A stretch of 64,000 nucleotides of DNA from an uncultured Oscillospiraceae bacterium. GTDB lineage: Bacteria > Bacillota > Clostridia > Oscillospirales > Acutalibacteraceae. The position numbers and the translations under genes were made by a program. Under the pieces are notes generated by a model that did not search any database, was not told the DNA's origin, and worked only from the letters and a program-made list of their open reading frames with translations. Positions 50,178-57,256 of the stretch are shown piece after piece; position 1 is the stretch's first letter; each line of letters opens with the position of its first letter. The stretch lies in contig CABULH010000003.1 in NCBI GenBank assembly GCA_902492455.1, positions 124,001 through 188,000 on the forward strand, given 5' to 3'.

Positions 50178-50432
50178 CTATGTCTTCGACGAAAAAAACG
50201 CAGCAACAAGGGGATCGTGCTTCAGCACGATCCCCTTGTTGTGTACAGCTGAGATTGTAGGCTTTCTCGAAGAAAATTTCAAAATGTTGTTATATAATGC
50301 AGCGAACTCGGCTTTGGATAGATCTTCTGTCATTCCTTCTGCTTCTGCCAAAAATGAATTGATCATAACGAATACTGTAATGAGAATACACAAAATTTTT
50401 CTTATATGTTCGAATTCACATTTATGTACCAA
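50178..50432 (-). CDS. Small secreted-type ORF, possibly truncated
   Basis: A possible protein of about 84 residues with a signal-like segment (ILCILITVFVMINSFLAEAEG) and a helical mature part (MTEDLSKAEFAALYNNILKF). The likely start is a TTG at 50432 with GAGAGGTGAG upstream. The last 25 codons lie inside a strong terminator hairpin, so the C-terminus may not be native. It probably represents a truncated gene, or a short peptide belonging to the gene upstream. Confidence is low. Confidence 0.4.
   Translation of the reverse strand: MVHKCEFEHIRKILCILITVFVMINSFLAEAEGMTEDLSKAEFAALYNNILKFSSRKPTISAVHNKGIVLKHDPLVAAFFSSKT
50204..50241. terminator. Strong 17 bp terminator after the DUF4097 operon
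   Basis: A perfect stem CAACAAGGGGATCGTGC with its complement around TTCA. On the minus strand it is followed by a T run (TTTTTTTC) a few bases on. It lies between convergent units. Confidence 0.85.
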
Positions 50433-50463
50433 CCCATTGGACTCACCTCTCTCTTCATACAAT

Positions 50464-51057
50464 TTAGTTTTTTTTATAAATGTAGCGAGTAAAACCATCG
50501 AAGGTACAGGATACTCTTTCTCCGGGAATATCCTTACTTACCCCCATATCAAGAACTGCGATGTCCATCCTGTAATAATCCCGATAAGCAGGACCATCTG
50601 CTACGAGTAGAAGAGGGCGCTCATCGGTACCCGTCGTTATCCAGCCAACCTGCAAGACAGACTCCTTCCTACATGTTTTTGGCGTGACATAAGTGGTGTG
50701 GTTGAAATCGTAATCGCCATAGCACGCTAGGGAGGCATAAATCCAAGTATCTTCGGGTTTGGTATAAAAATTCTGCAGCAGAATTTTGCAGTCTTTATTT
50801 TCATAAATTAAAAGATTGTTATAGGTATCTAATTGATCCAGTTGAATGTCCACTGTCTTCTGAATGCCAATGTCTTCCCTGATCTCGTGAAAATTTTCGT
50901 TTGTAATCGCCATCATACCGTGGAACAGATATCCCCAAACCCCGGTAAGCCAAAATACTATTATTACTATAACGATGGCTACGAAAAAGGATAGTATAGC
51001 ACCGCCAATGATCCACTTTTTTCTTGATTTGGAGCATAAATCAGAATATTGTTTCAT
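50464..51057 (-). CDS. Single-pass membrane protein of unknown function
   Basis: A 197-residue protein. It has an N-terminal basic segment, one membrane helix (IGGAILSFFVAIVIVIIVFWL, about 17-37), then an extracytoplasmic part with IYENKDCKILLQNFYTKPED, ASLACYGDYDFNHTTYVTP and GERVSCTFDGFTRYIYKK. No domain is recognised. AAAGGGGCG lies before the ATG. Upstream is AT-rich. It may form a small operon with the short ORF downstream. The cysteines might form disulfides outside the cell. Confidence 0.7.
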   Translation of the reverse strand: MKQYSDLCSKSRKKWIIGGAILSFFVAIVIVIIVFWLTGVWGYLFHGMMAITNENFHEIREDIGIQKTVDIQLDQLDTYNNLLIYENKDCKILLQNFYTKPEDTWIYASLACYGDYDFNHTTYVTPKTCRKESVLQVGWITTGTDERPLLLVADGPAYRDYYRMDIAVLDMGVSKDIPGERVSCTFDGFTRYIYKKN

Positions 51058-51306
51058 AATATCGCCCCTTTCTGATTTAACATAATCATCTTTAATATTT
51101 AAACTTACTTTATATAATATATATATAATATACCATTTATTCCGTTATGTAAATTTTATTAGAAAAATTCATATAAATAATTTAGATCAAAAGAACAATG
51201 AGATTCTACAAAAACAAGGCCCTCCATTGCAATTGGACGACACTCATCCCACATTTTCTCTTATGGATTACCAAACTTTTTCTTGGCAATTCTCTCAGAG
51301 AATCCG
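51058..51306. other. AT-rich intergenic region, no gene seen
   Basis: About 250 bases with a TATATAATATATATAATATA-like tract. It probably contains the promoter for the upstream minus-strand gene. No credible coding frame. Confidence 0.35.
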
Positions 51307-51353
51307 AAAAGGCCGCGAGATTGTCCCTAATGCGGAAATCTCGCGGCCTTTTT
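51307..51353. terminator. Terminator after the anti-sigma gene
   Basis: A 16 bp stem AAAAGGCCGCGAGATT with its complement and a 14-base loop, followed by T runs on both strands. It stops the minus-strand sigma/anti-sigma operon. Confidence 0.8.
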
Positions 51354-51359
51354 GCCTCT

Positions 51360-52133
51360 TTACTTTTCCTTTCCGTCCGACCCCGACCCGGGCAGCAGCA
51401 GATTCAAGTAATATTCCAACGGCTTCTCCCGATAGCGGGTATGCACGGACAGCACATAAATATTGCCGCCAAAGTCAAAACGAGCGGTATAGAACTTCAT
51501 GTGGGACTCCTTTTGACTATCCGGCAGTTGATCGAATTCCTGATCCGTGATGGGATTGGGATGAAGATAACCCGGATTCTCTGATAAATCCGAATAAGGA
51601 ATGCAAAATCCCTTCAATTCCATCACAGTGTTATTGACATCGTAATGATTATAAATGGGCACCTTGTAATTGTTGTCCTTTTCCAGGCTGCTTTTTTTGA
51701 AATTGTTCGGAAAATATATTTCCAGCCACACTACATCCTCCAACATGACGTTATTATAATTGACAGAAAGATGCAGCGTATTCCATTTTTCCCGTTTATA
51801 CCGGCCGTCTAAATCAAAGCCTAGGGATACGCTCACTTCATCTGTATTTTCCAGCGGAAGATTCACAACCGGCAAGTCTCCGCATTCTTCCCACAGTTCC
51901 CTCACGCTCATCTGATGATGCCGGGGACTCCAGTCCGGATCTTCGGCATGCGCGCCGCCCAGCAAATAATTCACCGCTATCGGTACTCCGCTCAACACCA
52001 GTACCAGACAAGCCGCTGCAGGCAGCCATTTAATCCATCTCTTTTTGCTGGAGATCCTTTGCTTTTCTTGATATTCCATAATAAAACGGTCGTCTATTTC
52101 CGTAATAGCGTTGTAAATGTCTTCACTCTTCAT
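51360..52133 (-). CDS. Probable anti-sigma factor (single-pass membrane)
   Basis: A 257-residue protein. The cytoplasmic N-terminus starts MKSEDIYNAITEIDDRFIME, a pattern common in anti-sigma proteins next to Firmicute ECF sigma factors. A membrane helix follows (WLPAAACLVLVLSGVPIAVNYLL, about 35-57), then a large extracytoplasmic part without a recognised domain. Its ATG overlaps the stop of the sigma gene (ATGA), so the two are translationally coupled. It probably sequesters the sigma factor until a membrane signal releases it. The zinc H-x3-C-x2-C motif of ZAS-type anti-sigmas is not seen. Confidence 0.75.
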   Translation of the reverse strand: MKSEDIYNAITEIDDRFIMEYQEKQRISSKKRWIKWLPAAACLVLVLSGVPIAVNYLLGGAHAEDPDWSPRHHQMSVRELWEECGDLPVVNLPLENTDEVSVSLGFDLDGRYKREKWNTLHLSVNYNNVMLEDVVWLEIYFPNNFKKSSLEKDNNYKVPIYNHYDVNNTVMELKGFCIPYSDLSENPGYLHPNPITDQEFDQLPDSQKESHMKFYTARFDFGGNIYVLSVHTRYREKPLEYYLNLLLPGSGSDGKEK

Positions 52134-52690
52134 ATTGAGAAATCCTCCTTCTCCAAGCGCGCCCGCAGTCCCTTCCGCAGCCGAAACAGCAGAGACTTTG
52201 CTTTACCAATGCTGACGCCGCAGTCCTGAGCCAATGATTGCAGCGATTCGTTATACCAGTACCGCCCCACAAACAGTATCCGGCTGAGCTGTGGCAACGT
52301 TTGCAGCCAGGCACTGATCAGCTCAGCCAGCAGCGCTCTTTCCGCCTCACCGTCAGTGGTTGACCGATCCGGTATACATTCCTCCAGCTCGGATAGCAAA
52401 ATGGCGTATTCTCCGCCGCCTCGTTTTATCCGGCTTCGGGATTTGATTCTATCGATGGAAAGGTTGCGTGTCAGCCGCCCCAGATAGGCGGCCAGTGCAG
52501 CCGGACGATGCGGCGGAATGGAATGCCAGGCCGCCAGCAGCGCATCGTTGACGCATTCCTCCGCATCCAGTTCAGAGTCCAACAGATTATAGGCGATGCG
52601 GCGGCAGTAGCGGCCGTATTTTTCCCCTGCTTCTTCCACCGCTTTTTCCGCACGATTCCAGAACAGTTCCACGATCTTTTCGTCCTCCAT
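52130..52690 (-). CDS. ECF-type sigma-70 family factor
   Basis: A 186-residue sigma factor with region 2 (RIAYNLLDSELDAEECVNDAL and YLGRLTRNLSIDRIKSR) and region 4 (LISAWLQTLPQLSRILFVGR, then LAQDCGVSIGKAKSLLFRLR). Region 3 is absent, as expected for ECF sigmas. The ATG at 52690 follows GGGGTGGAG; an extended frame back to 52735 lacks support. The cognate anti-sigma lies immediately downstream. The target promoters are unknown; the operon probably controls its own expression. Confidence 0.9.
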   Translation of the reverse strand: MEDEKIVELFWNRAEKAVEEAGEKYGRYCRRIAYNLLDSELDAEECVNDALLAAWHSIPPHRPAALAAYLGRLTRNLSIDRIKSRSRIKRGGGEYAILLSELEECIPDRSTTDGEAERALLAELISAWLQTLPQLSRILFVGRYWYNESLQSLAQDCGVSIGKAKSLLFRLRKGLRARLEKEDFSI

Positions 52691-52850
52691 TCGCTCCACC
52701 CCTTTCTGTTCATTAACCCTCTCATCTATATACACGATATTTTACCTTGGCGGTTTCACCGATAGAAAAATTATAAACTAACTTCTTTACTTGAATTTCT
52801 TTGTGGTAGATCATTTTGGGAAAATCTCGCCTATGTCCATTGTATAAACA
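52691..52850. other. Promoter region of the sigma operon
   Basis: About 160 bases between the sigma gene start and the parB terminator. A TACACGATATTTTACC tract may form its upstream control region. Nothing more is recognised. Confidence 0.35.
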
Positions 52851-52880
52851 ATCCCCTGAGACAGAAATGTCTCAGGGGAT
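52851..52880 (-). terminator. Terminator of parAB
   Basis: A perfect 13 bp stem ATCCCCTGAGACA with its complement and a GAAA tetraloop, downstream of the parB stop on the minus strand. Confidence 0.85.
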
Positions 52881-52901
52881 CCCTAAATTAAGTGTTAATA
52901 A

Positions 52902-52917
52902 TGTTTCACGTGAAACA
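52902..52917. other. parS: parS site 1 (perfect)
   Basis: TGTTTCACGTGAAACA is the exact 16 bp parS palindrome bound by chromosomal ParB/Spo0J. It lies just past the parB stop codon. Confidence 0.95.
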
Positions 52918-52927
52918 TTTTATAGTC

Positions 52928-53812
52928 TTAAGATTCCTTTGTTCCTCTTTTCCCTTCATCTTCACCGGTAAGACGATTTGCCAAAGCCTGCAGGTCGCCG
53001 TCATCAAAAAATTCGATTAGTAAAGTGCCGCCTTTGCGGCCCTCCGTGACCTTAATGCGGCGCCCCATCTGCTCAGTCAGCGCCAGTTCCACCTCGCTGT
53101 GGAAACTGTTGCGGGCAAAGGCTCTGGCGGTTTCCGCTTTTCGGGGTTTTCCAGCGGCCTGTTTGGCCCGGCGTTCCAACTCGTGTACCGTCAGCCCTCT
53201 TTCCACCGCCTGTCGGGCCATCTCCTCCCTTTCCTCCTCGGGAAAGGACAGCAGCGCCCTGGCATGACCGGCGGCCAGCTGTCCTTTTGCCACCAGCCCC
53301 TTCACCGTTTCCGGCAGATGCAGCAGCCGCAGAGAATTGGCCACCGCCGGCCGGGACTTGTTGACCACCCGGGCAGCCTCCTCTTGAGTCAGGCCGTAGG
53401 TTTCCATCAGCGTTTGATACCCCTGTGCCTCTTCCATGGGATTCAGATCTTCCCGCTGGAGATTTTCAATCAATGCCAGTTCCGCGGCCTCCCGGTCGCT
53501 CATCTCCCGGACCACCACCGGAACCTCCGTCAGCCCTGCCATCCGGGAGGCCCGCCACCGGCGTTCGCCTGCTACCAGCTGATAGCTTCCGTCGGTAAGG
53601 GGCCGCACCAGCAAAGGCTGCAGCACACCGTGGCTGGCAATGGATTCCGCCAGCTCTGCCAGCGCTCCATCATCAAATTGTTTCCGGGGCTGAGACCGGT
53701 TGGGCACGATTTCCCCAATGGGCAGGGTTACTGTTTTTCCTGCTTCCTCCATGGCGTTTTCTGCAAACAGTGCCTCCAATCCCTTGCCGAGTCCACCTTT
53801 TTTTGCTGCCAT
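52928..53812 (-). CDS. parB: Chromosome partition protein ParB (Spo0J)
   Basis: A 294-residue CTP-dependent clamp protein. The N-terminus KKGGLGKGLEALF is the ParA-interacting type. ParB boxes follow: IVPNRSQPRKQFDD, LVAGERRWRASRMAG and ENLQREDLNPMEEA. The helix-turn-helix region is GLTQEEAARVVNKSRPAVAN, and the C-terminal dimerisation segment includes GTLLIEFFDDGDLQALANRL. It loads at parS sites and spreads to organise the origin region for segregation. The ATG at 53812 follows AAGGAGG. It is 32 bases after parA in the same operon. Confidence 0.97.
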   Translation of the reverse strand: MAAKKGGLGKGLEALFAENAMEEAGKTVTLPIGEIVPNRSQPRKQFDDGALAELAESIASHGVLQPLLVRPLTDGSYQLVAGERRWRASRMAGLTEVPVVVREMSDREAAELALIENLQREDLNPMEEAQGYQTLMETYGLTQEEAARVVNKSRPAVANSLRLLHLPETVKGLVAKGQLAAGHARALLSFPEEEREEMARQAVERGLTVHELERRAKQAAGKPRKAETARAFARNSFHSEVELALTEQMGRRIKVTEGRKGGTLLIEFFDDGDLQALANRLTGEDEGKRGTKES

Positions 53813-53843
53813 AACAAGCCGCCTCCTTCTGATTATCAGGGCA

Positions 53844-54617
53844 TCAGCGGCCCTTTCCGTTTTTCTCCAGCAATTCCTGGGCCAGCAGATCATAGGCCTG
53901 CGCACCCCGGGAACCGCCGTCATAGTAATTGATCGGTTTACCGAAGCTGGGAGCTTCGGATAATCGGACACTGCGGGGAATAGCGGTGGAATACACTTTC
54001 CGCGGGAAAAACTTTTTAACCTCCGCCACCACCTGCTGAGTCAGATTCAGCCGCCCGTCGTACATGGTAAGCAGCACCCCCTCCAGATCCAATTGGGGAT
54101 TATAAAGCCGCTTGACCTGCCGTACAGTAGCCATCAGCTGAGACAGCCCCTCCAGCGCATAGTATTCACATTGAATCGGAACCAGCAGGGTATCCGCCGC
54201 ACATAAGGCATTGAGCGTCAGCAGTCCCAAGGACGGCGGACAGTCCACCAGGATATAGTCGTAAGCATCCCGTAGGGAAGCCAAAGCCGCCTTAAGCCGG
54301 CTTTCCCGGCGGTTCAGCTCCACCATTTCAATTTCCGCCCCTGCCAGCTCCATGCTGGAGGGCAGCAGATCCACACCTTTGAAAACGGTACGAACCGTCA
54401 CATCAGATGCTTCCGCAGTGCCGATCAGCAATTCATAGGTAGAGGGACCGCCCTTCTTTTTGTCCACACCCAATCCGCTGGTGGCGTTGCCTTGGGGATC
54501 GATATCCGTCAGCAGACAGCGTTTTCCCCGGCTGCCCAGCGCCGCGGTAAGATTCACCGTGGTGGTGGTCTTCCCCACGCCGCCTTTTTGATTGACCACC
54601 GCTATGATCTTGCCCAT
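53844..54617 (-). CDS. parA: Chromosome partition ATPase ParA (Soj)
   Basis: A 257-residue deviant Walker-A ATPase. KGGVGKTTT (11-19) is the signature, with LTDIDPQGNATSGLG as the A' motif and ILVDCPPSLGLLTLNAL as Walker B. It works with ParB to segregate the origin and to regulate replication initiation. The typical Soj length and no N-terminal DNA-binding domain mark it as a chromosomal type I ParA. It is the first gene of parAB, with a parS-like site just upstream of its promoter region. Confidence 0.97.
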   Translation of the reverse strand: MGKIIAVVNQKGGVGKTTTTVNLTAALGSRGKRCLLTDIDPQGNATSGLGVDKKKGGPSTYELLIGTAEASDVTVRTVFKGVDLLPSSMELAGAEIEMVELNRRESRLKAALASLRDAYDYILVDCPPSLGLLTLNALCAADTLLVPIQCEYYALEGLSQLMATVRQVKRLYNPQLDLEGVLLTMYDGRLNLTQQVVAEVKKFFPRKVYSTAIPRSVRLSEAPSFGKPINYYDGGSRGAQAYDLLAQELLEKNGKGR

Positions 54618-54708
54618 CGTTCCACCTCATTATCATTTCCACGCCGTTTTCACATCCTGTGTGACATTATAACACATCCGTTTCCGATAATAAAGCGTTT
54701 CGGGGAAA

Positions 54709-54724
54709 TGTTTCATGTGAAACA
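54709..54724. other. parS: parS-like site 2 (one mismatch)
   Basis: TGTTTCATGTGAAACA differs from the consensus parS palindrome at a single base. It lies between the parA start and the DUF3048 gene. Confidence 0.85.
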
Positions 54725-54747
54725 TTTCCCCGAAACAAAACTTTCTA

Positions 54748-55842
54748 TTATTTGATCACAGTATTTCCAGCGTAATCATCCCGAATCAGCACCACATAGG
54801 TTTTCCCCGGCGCCACGCTAAGCACATTGCCATCTGCTTCCATAAACTTTAGCCCATCGGCGGTTCGGGTCCATCGTATGGGCCGCCCAGTGCCGCCGCT
54901 GTAAAGGGAACCGCCTCCGCTTTTCAAATCAAACCCATAAGTGGTCACCGGCGTATCCGTTTCCTTATATAAATGGTCATACATCAAAATGACGTTGGCG
55001 GCGGTCAGCTGCACGCCGTTGGTCATGGTATGAGGCTCGTTTTTCTCGGAAGTTCCGTTATATTTATAATAGAGTCTCTCCTGCTCATTATAGCGGAAAT
55101 AAATCTTTTGCAGCCGGGAGATATAAACGTCGAGGCTTACGGCGGATTGACCGCCTTCTTTCTCCCCAAATACATAAGGTGCACTGCGGGAGGTTGTGGT
55201 TTTATATTTTTTAGCAGCTATTCGTTTATCCAGCAGCTCACCGCTGGTCATCATACTGTATTCGGCGCCTTTTTTCTTGCGTAGTTCTGCATCCCGCCAG
55301 TAGGTGGTTCCATCATAGATCAAACCTTCTATGTCGTTGATCTTCAAGTCCTTAATCGCCGCCAGCCCATGAACGCTGCCGCCGCAATGGGCATATATCA
55401 CATCCATCGATTGCGCCAACAGCACAAAGGGTGTCCGGGCGCTGCGAATGGGCCCCAGTTGTTCCGGCACCCGGGAGGCATTGGCAAACACCGCCATGAT
55501 GCGTGTAATACCGCCCTCTGTCTCCGCTTCGAAATACAGATCCGCTTTTTCCAACCCAAACTGAGGTCGAGAGCGGTCATTATTACCGATCATCGCCGCC
55601 AGCGGACGGTAGTCAGCCCCCTTTGCCAAATCATACACGCCGGTCAGCGGGTTCAAATCCAGCTGAGGCTGTGTAGGCTCCGGTTCGCGAACTTGGGAAG
55701 AGGAATTACCTGTAATCGTGGACTGTCCTCCGCCTTTAGAAACCTCTTCCCCGGAAACCGGAGAGCCCGTGGGAAGAGAACAGCCTGTCAGCAGGGTCGC
55801 AGCAAGACCCGCCGCCAGCAGGGCACGGATCATACACTTCAT
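54748..55842 (-). CDS. DUF3048 lipoprotein (YerB-like)
   Basis: A 364-residue lipoprotein with an N-terminal signal (MIRALLAAGLAATLLTGCSL) and lipobox LTGC at about residue 21. The mature protein has a Ser/Thr/Gly-rich linker, then the DUF3048 domain: NPLTGVYDLAKGADYRPLAAMIGN, RPQFGLEKADLYFEAETEGG and RIMAVFANASRVPEQLGPIRSAR. The family occurs widely in Firmicutes (YerB in Bacillus) and its function is not settled. The ATG at 55842 follows AAAGGA; a longer frame back to 55983 is AT-rich and not supported. The gene starts 200 bases before the third parS. Confidence 0.88.
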   Translation of the reverse strand: MKCMIRALLAAGLAATLLTGCSLPTGSPVSGEEVSKGGGQSTITGNSSSQVREPEPTQPQLDLNPLTGVYDLAKGADYRPLAAMIGNNDRSRPQFGLEKADLYFEAETEGGITRIMAVFANASRVPEQLGPIRSARTPFVLLAQSMDVIYAHCGGSVHGLAAIKDLKINDIEGLIYDGTTYWRDAELRKKKGAEYSMMTSGELLDKRIAAKKYKTTTSRSAPYVFGEKEGGQSAVSLDVYISRLQKIYFRYNEQERLYYKYNGTSEKNEPHTMTNGVQLTAANVILMYDHLYKETDTPVTTYGFDLKSGGGSLYSGGTGRPIRWTRTADGLKFMEADGNVLSVAPGKTYVVLIRDDYAGNTVIK

Positions 55843-56034
55843 ATTTTGCCAGTCCTTTCTTTTTGGCTCACGCCAATTTGGATATACAGCAGCTTGTATT
55901 ATACGCTTTCTCTTATTTAAACGCAAGTAAAAAGTCATATATATTAGATATTTTTTCCTATTATAACTGCAAAATTTTTGCAAATTGACGAAATGTGTCG
56001 GATAATGTCTCCCCCACCATCTTCTGGTTTCATT

Positions 56035-56050
56035 TGTTTCACGTGAAACA
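56035..56050. other. parS: parS site 3 (perfect)
   Basis: TGTTTCACGTGAAACA again, exactly matching parS, in the spacer between the DUF3048 and HEPN genes. Confidence 0.95.
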
Positions 56051-56060
56051 TCTATATCTT

Positions 56061-56483
56061 TCAGTCCTCTTCCCCTTCACCATAAATCAGATGGCTGACC
56101 GTTTCGTATATTTCCTCTGTAATTTCGCAAATGCTTTTACAGGCTTTCATATCCAGCTCCAATTCCACATCCGAGGGGTATCGTGTTTCAATATATAACC
56201 GGTTCATTCTTGCCGTAGCGTCCAACCATTTCTGGAAAACAGGGGCTCGTTTGGCTGCCTGCCGGCAGAGCCAGGTCAAGTTATGTCCGTCCACCGGGAT
56301 TCCATCGGCATGAATCAGATAGGCCTTGAATGCCTTTTCCATACATTGCTGACAATGAAAACCCACGATTTCCAGACACTGCTCCTCTCTGAGAAGAATT
56401 CGGGCTGCCAAGAGGTCCCGGGCGGCGATCTCCATCCAGTCGAAGTAGCGGCGGCTGTCATTGGAATGCTTAGTTCTTCTCAT
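56061..56483 (-). CDS. HEPN-domain protein
   Basis: A 140-residue helical protein of the HEPN superfamily: WMEIAARDLLAARILLREEQ opens the first helix, EIVGFHCQQCMEKAFKAYLIH is the diagnostic second helix, and DGHNLTWLCRQ and RMNRLYIETRYP follow. HEPN proteins pair with minimal nucleotidyltransferases as toxin-antitoxin or signalling modules. The R-x4-6-H RNase motif of the toxic forms is not obvious here, so it may be non-toxic. The ATG at 56483 overlaps the stop of the partner gene upstream. A parS site lies just beyond its stop. Confidence 0.82.
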   Translation of the reverse strand: MRRTKHSNDSRRYFDWMEIAARDLLAARILLREEQCLEIVGFHCQQCMEKAFKAYLIHADGIPVDGHNLTWLCRQAAKRAPVFQKWLDATARMNRLYIETRYPSDVELELDMKACKSICEITEEIYETVSHLIYGEGEED

Positions 56484-56790
56484 ACAGCACGCTCCCTGTC
56501 TCACGAATACGGCAGGCAAAACTGCCGGGGGACGACAGCAGGTCTTCCCATTCCTCCTTTGTATATACCAGGGCGTCGAAGGGCATATCTGATTCCAGCT
56601 CCATATACAAACACCGTTCCGCTTCCTCCGAATCCCCGTTGGAAATAATAACACAGAGCTTAACCGACTGAAGACGACCGGCAGCATCCTGCTTTTGGCT
56701 GAAAACGATGATGGACACGGGTTGCAGCAGCCGCACAATCCCTTCGCAAAGCTGCTGCAACAGCGCCGAACGATCCGCAGATGATTTCAT
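56470..56790 (-). CDS. Degenerate minimal nucleotidyltransferase-like partner
   Basis: A 106-residue protein of the MNT fold placed directly upstream of the HEPN gene. The C-terminal half (FDALVYTKEEWEDLLSSPGSF, then RIRETGSVLYEKN) matches the MNT-type partners. The active-site strand, normally G-S-x-A-x-G...S-D-x-D, reads FSQKQDAAGRLQSVKLCVII, so both acidic metal ligands are absent and the enzyme is probably inactive. It may act as an antitoxin-like or structural partner. AAGGAGG precedes the ATG at 56790. Confidence 0.75.
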   Translation of the reverse strand: MKSSADRSALLQQLCEGIVRLLQPVSIIVFSQKQDAAGRLQSVKLCVIISNGDSEEAERCLYMELESDMPFDALVYTKEEWEDLLSSPGSFACRIRETGSVLYEKN

Positions 56791-56927
56791 CACACAATCC
56801 TCCTTTTTTCATCTCAACCTTAGTATACACCTTATAAAGGAAAAGAAAAAGATGTCTGCTATGGATTGACAAGAAATAGGGATTTGGTGTATGATTAACA
56901 GCAGTTCATTATTCAAACTATGATTCG

Positions 56928-56973
56928 CCCCCATAGTTAAATGGATATAACAAGCCCCTCCTAATAACCAGAT
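56928..56973 (+). pseudogene. 5' half of a tRNA-Arg (truncated)
   Basis: GCCCCCATAGTTAAATGGATATAACAAGCCC, then CTCCTAA, resembles the acceptor 5' strand, D-arm and anticodon loop of tRNA-Arg(CCT). The sequence loses similarity immediately after the anticodon loop: no matching stem, T-arm or 3' acceptor follows. It sits 35 bases upstream of the intact tRNA-Arg(CCT). Confidence 0.65.
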
Positions 56974-57007
56974 GACCGGCCGCCCTACGGGTAAAATTTC
57001 ATAACAA

Positions 57008-57084
57008 GCCCCCGTACCTCAGATGGATAGAGGGTCCGCCTCCTAAGCGGAACGCCAGCAGTTCGAGCCTGCTCGGGGGTGCCA
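57008..57084 (+). tRNA. tRNA-Arg (anticodon CCT)
   Basis: A 77-base cloverleaf with acceptor GCCCCCG pairing CGGGGGT, D-stem CCTC/GAGG, anticodon stem TCCGC/GCGGA with loop CTCCTAA (anticodon CCT), T-stem AGCAG/CTGCT with TTCGAGC, and an encoded CCA end. It is the probable integration target of the adjacent integrase element. Confidence 0.95.
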
Positions 57085-57085
57085 T

Positions 57086-57117
57086 AAACGCTGTAATCTC
57101 GGGGGATTACAGCGTTT
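57086..57117 (+). terminator. Terminator after tRNA-Arg
   Basis: A perfect 13 bp stem AAACGCTGTAATC with its complement around TCGGGG, followed by TCCTTTCTT. Confidence 0.8.
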
Positions 57118-57256
57118 TCCTTTCTTGTAATCTCGCCATGCGTCCTTTCTGGAATCGTATTTTCATTCATGCGTCTTGCAACTTTTCCCTCGTAAGGATT
57201 AGAACGATTTTGCAGGTGTTTGCTAATAAACCGGCCACTTTTGCTAATAAGCAGTT

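Noticed and set aside
56928..56993. Second complete tRNA
   Set aside because: After the anticodon loop no complementary stem, T-arm or acceptor 3' strand is present.
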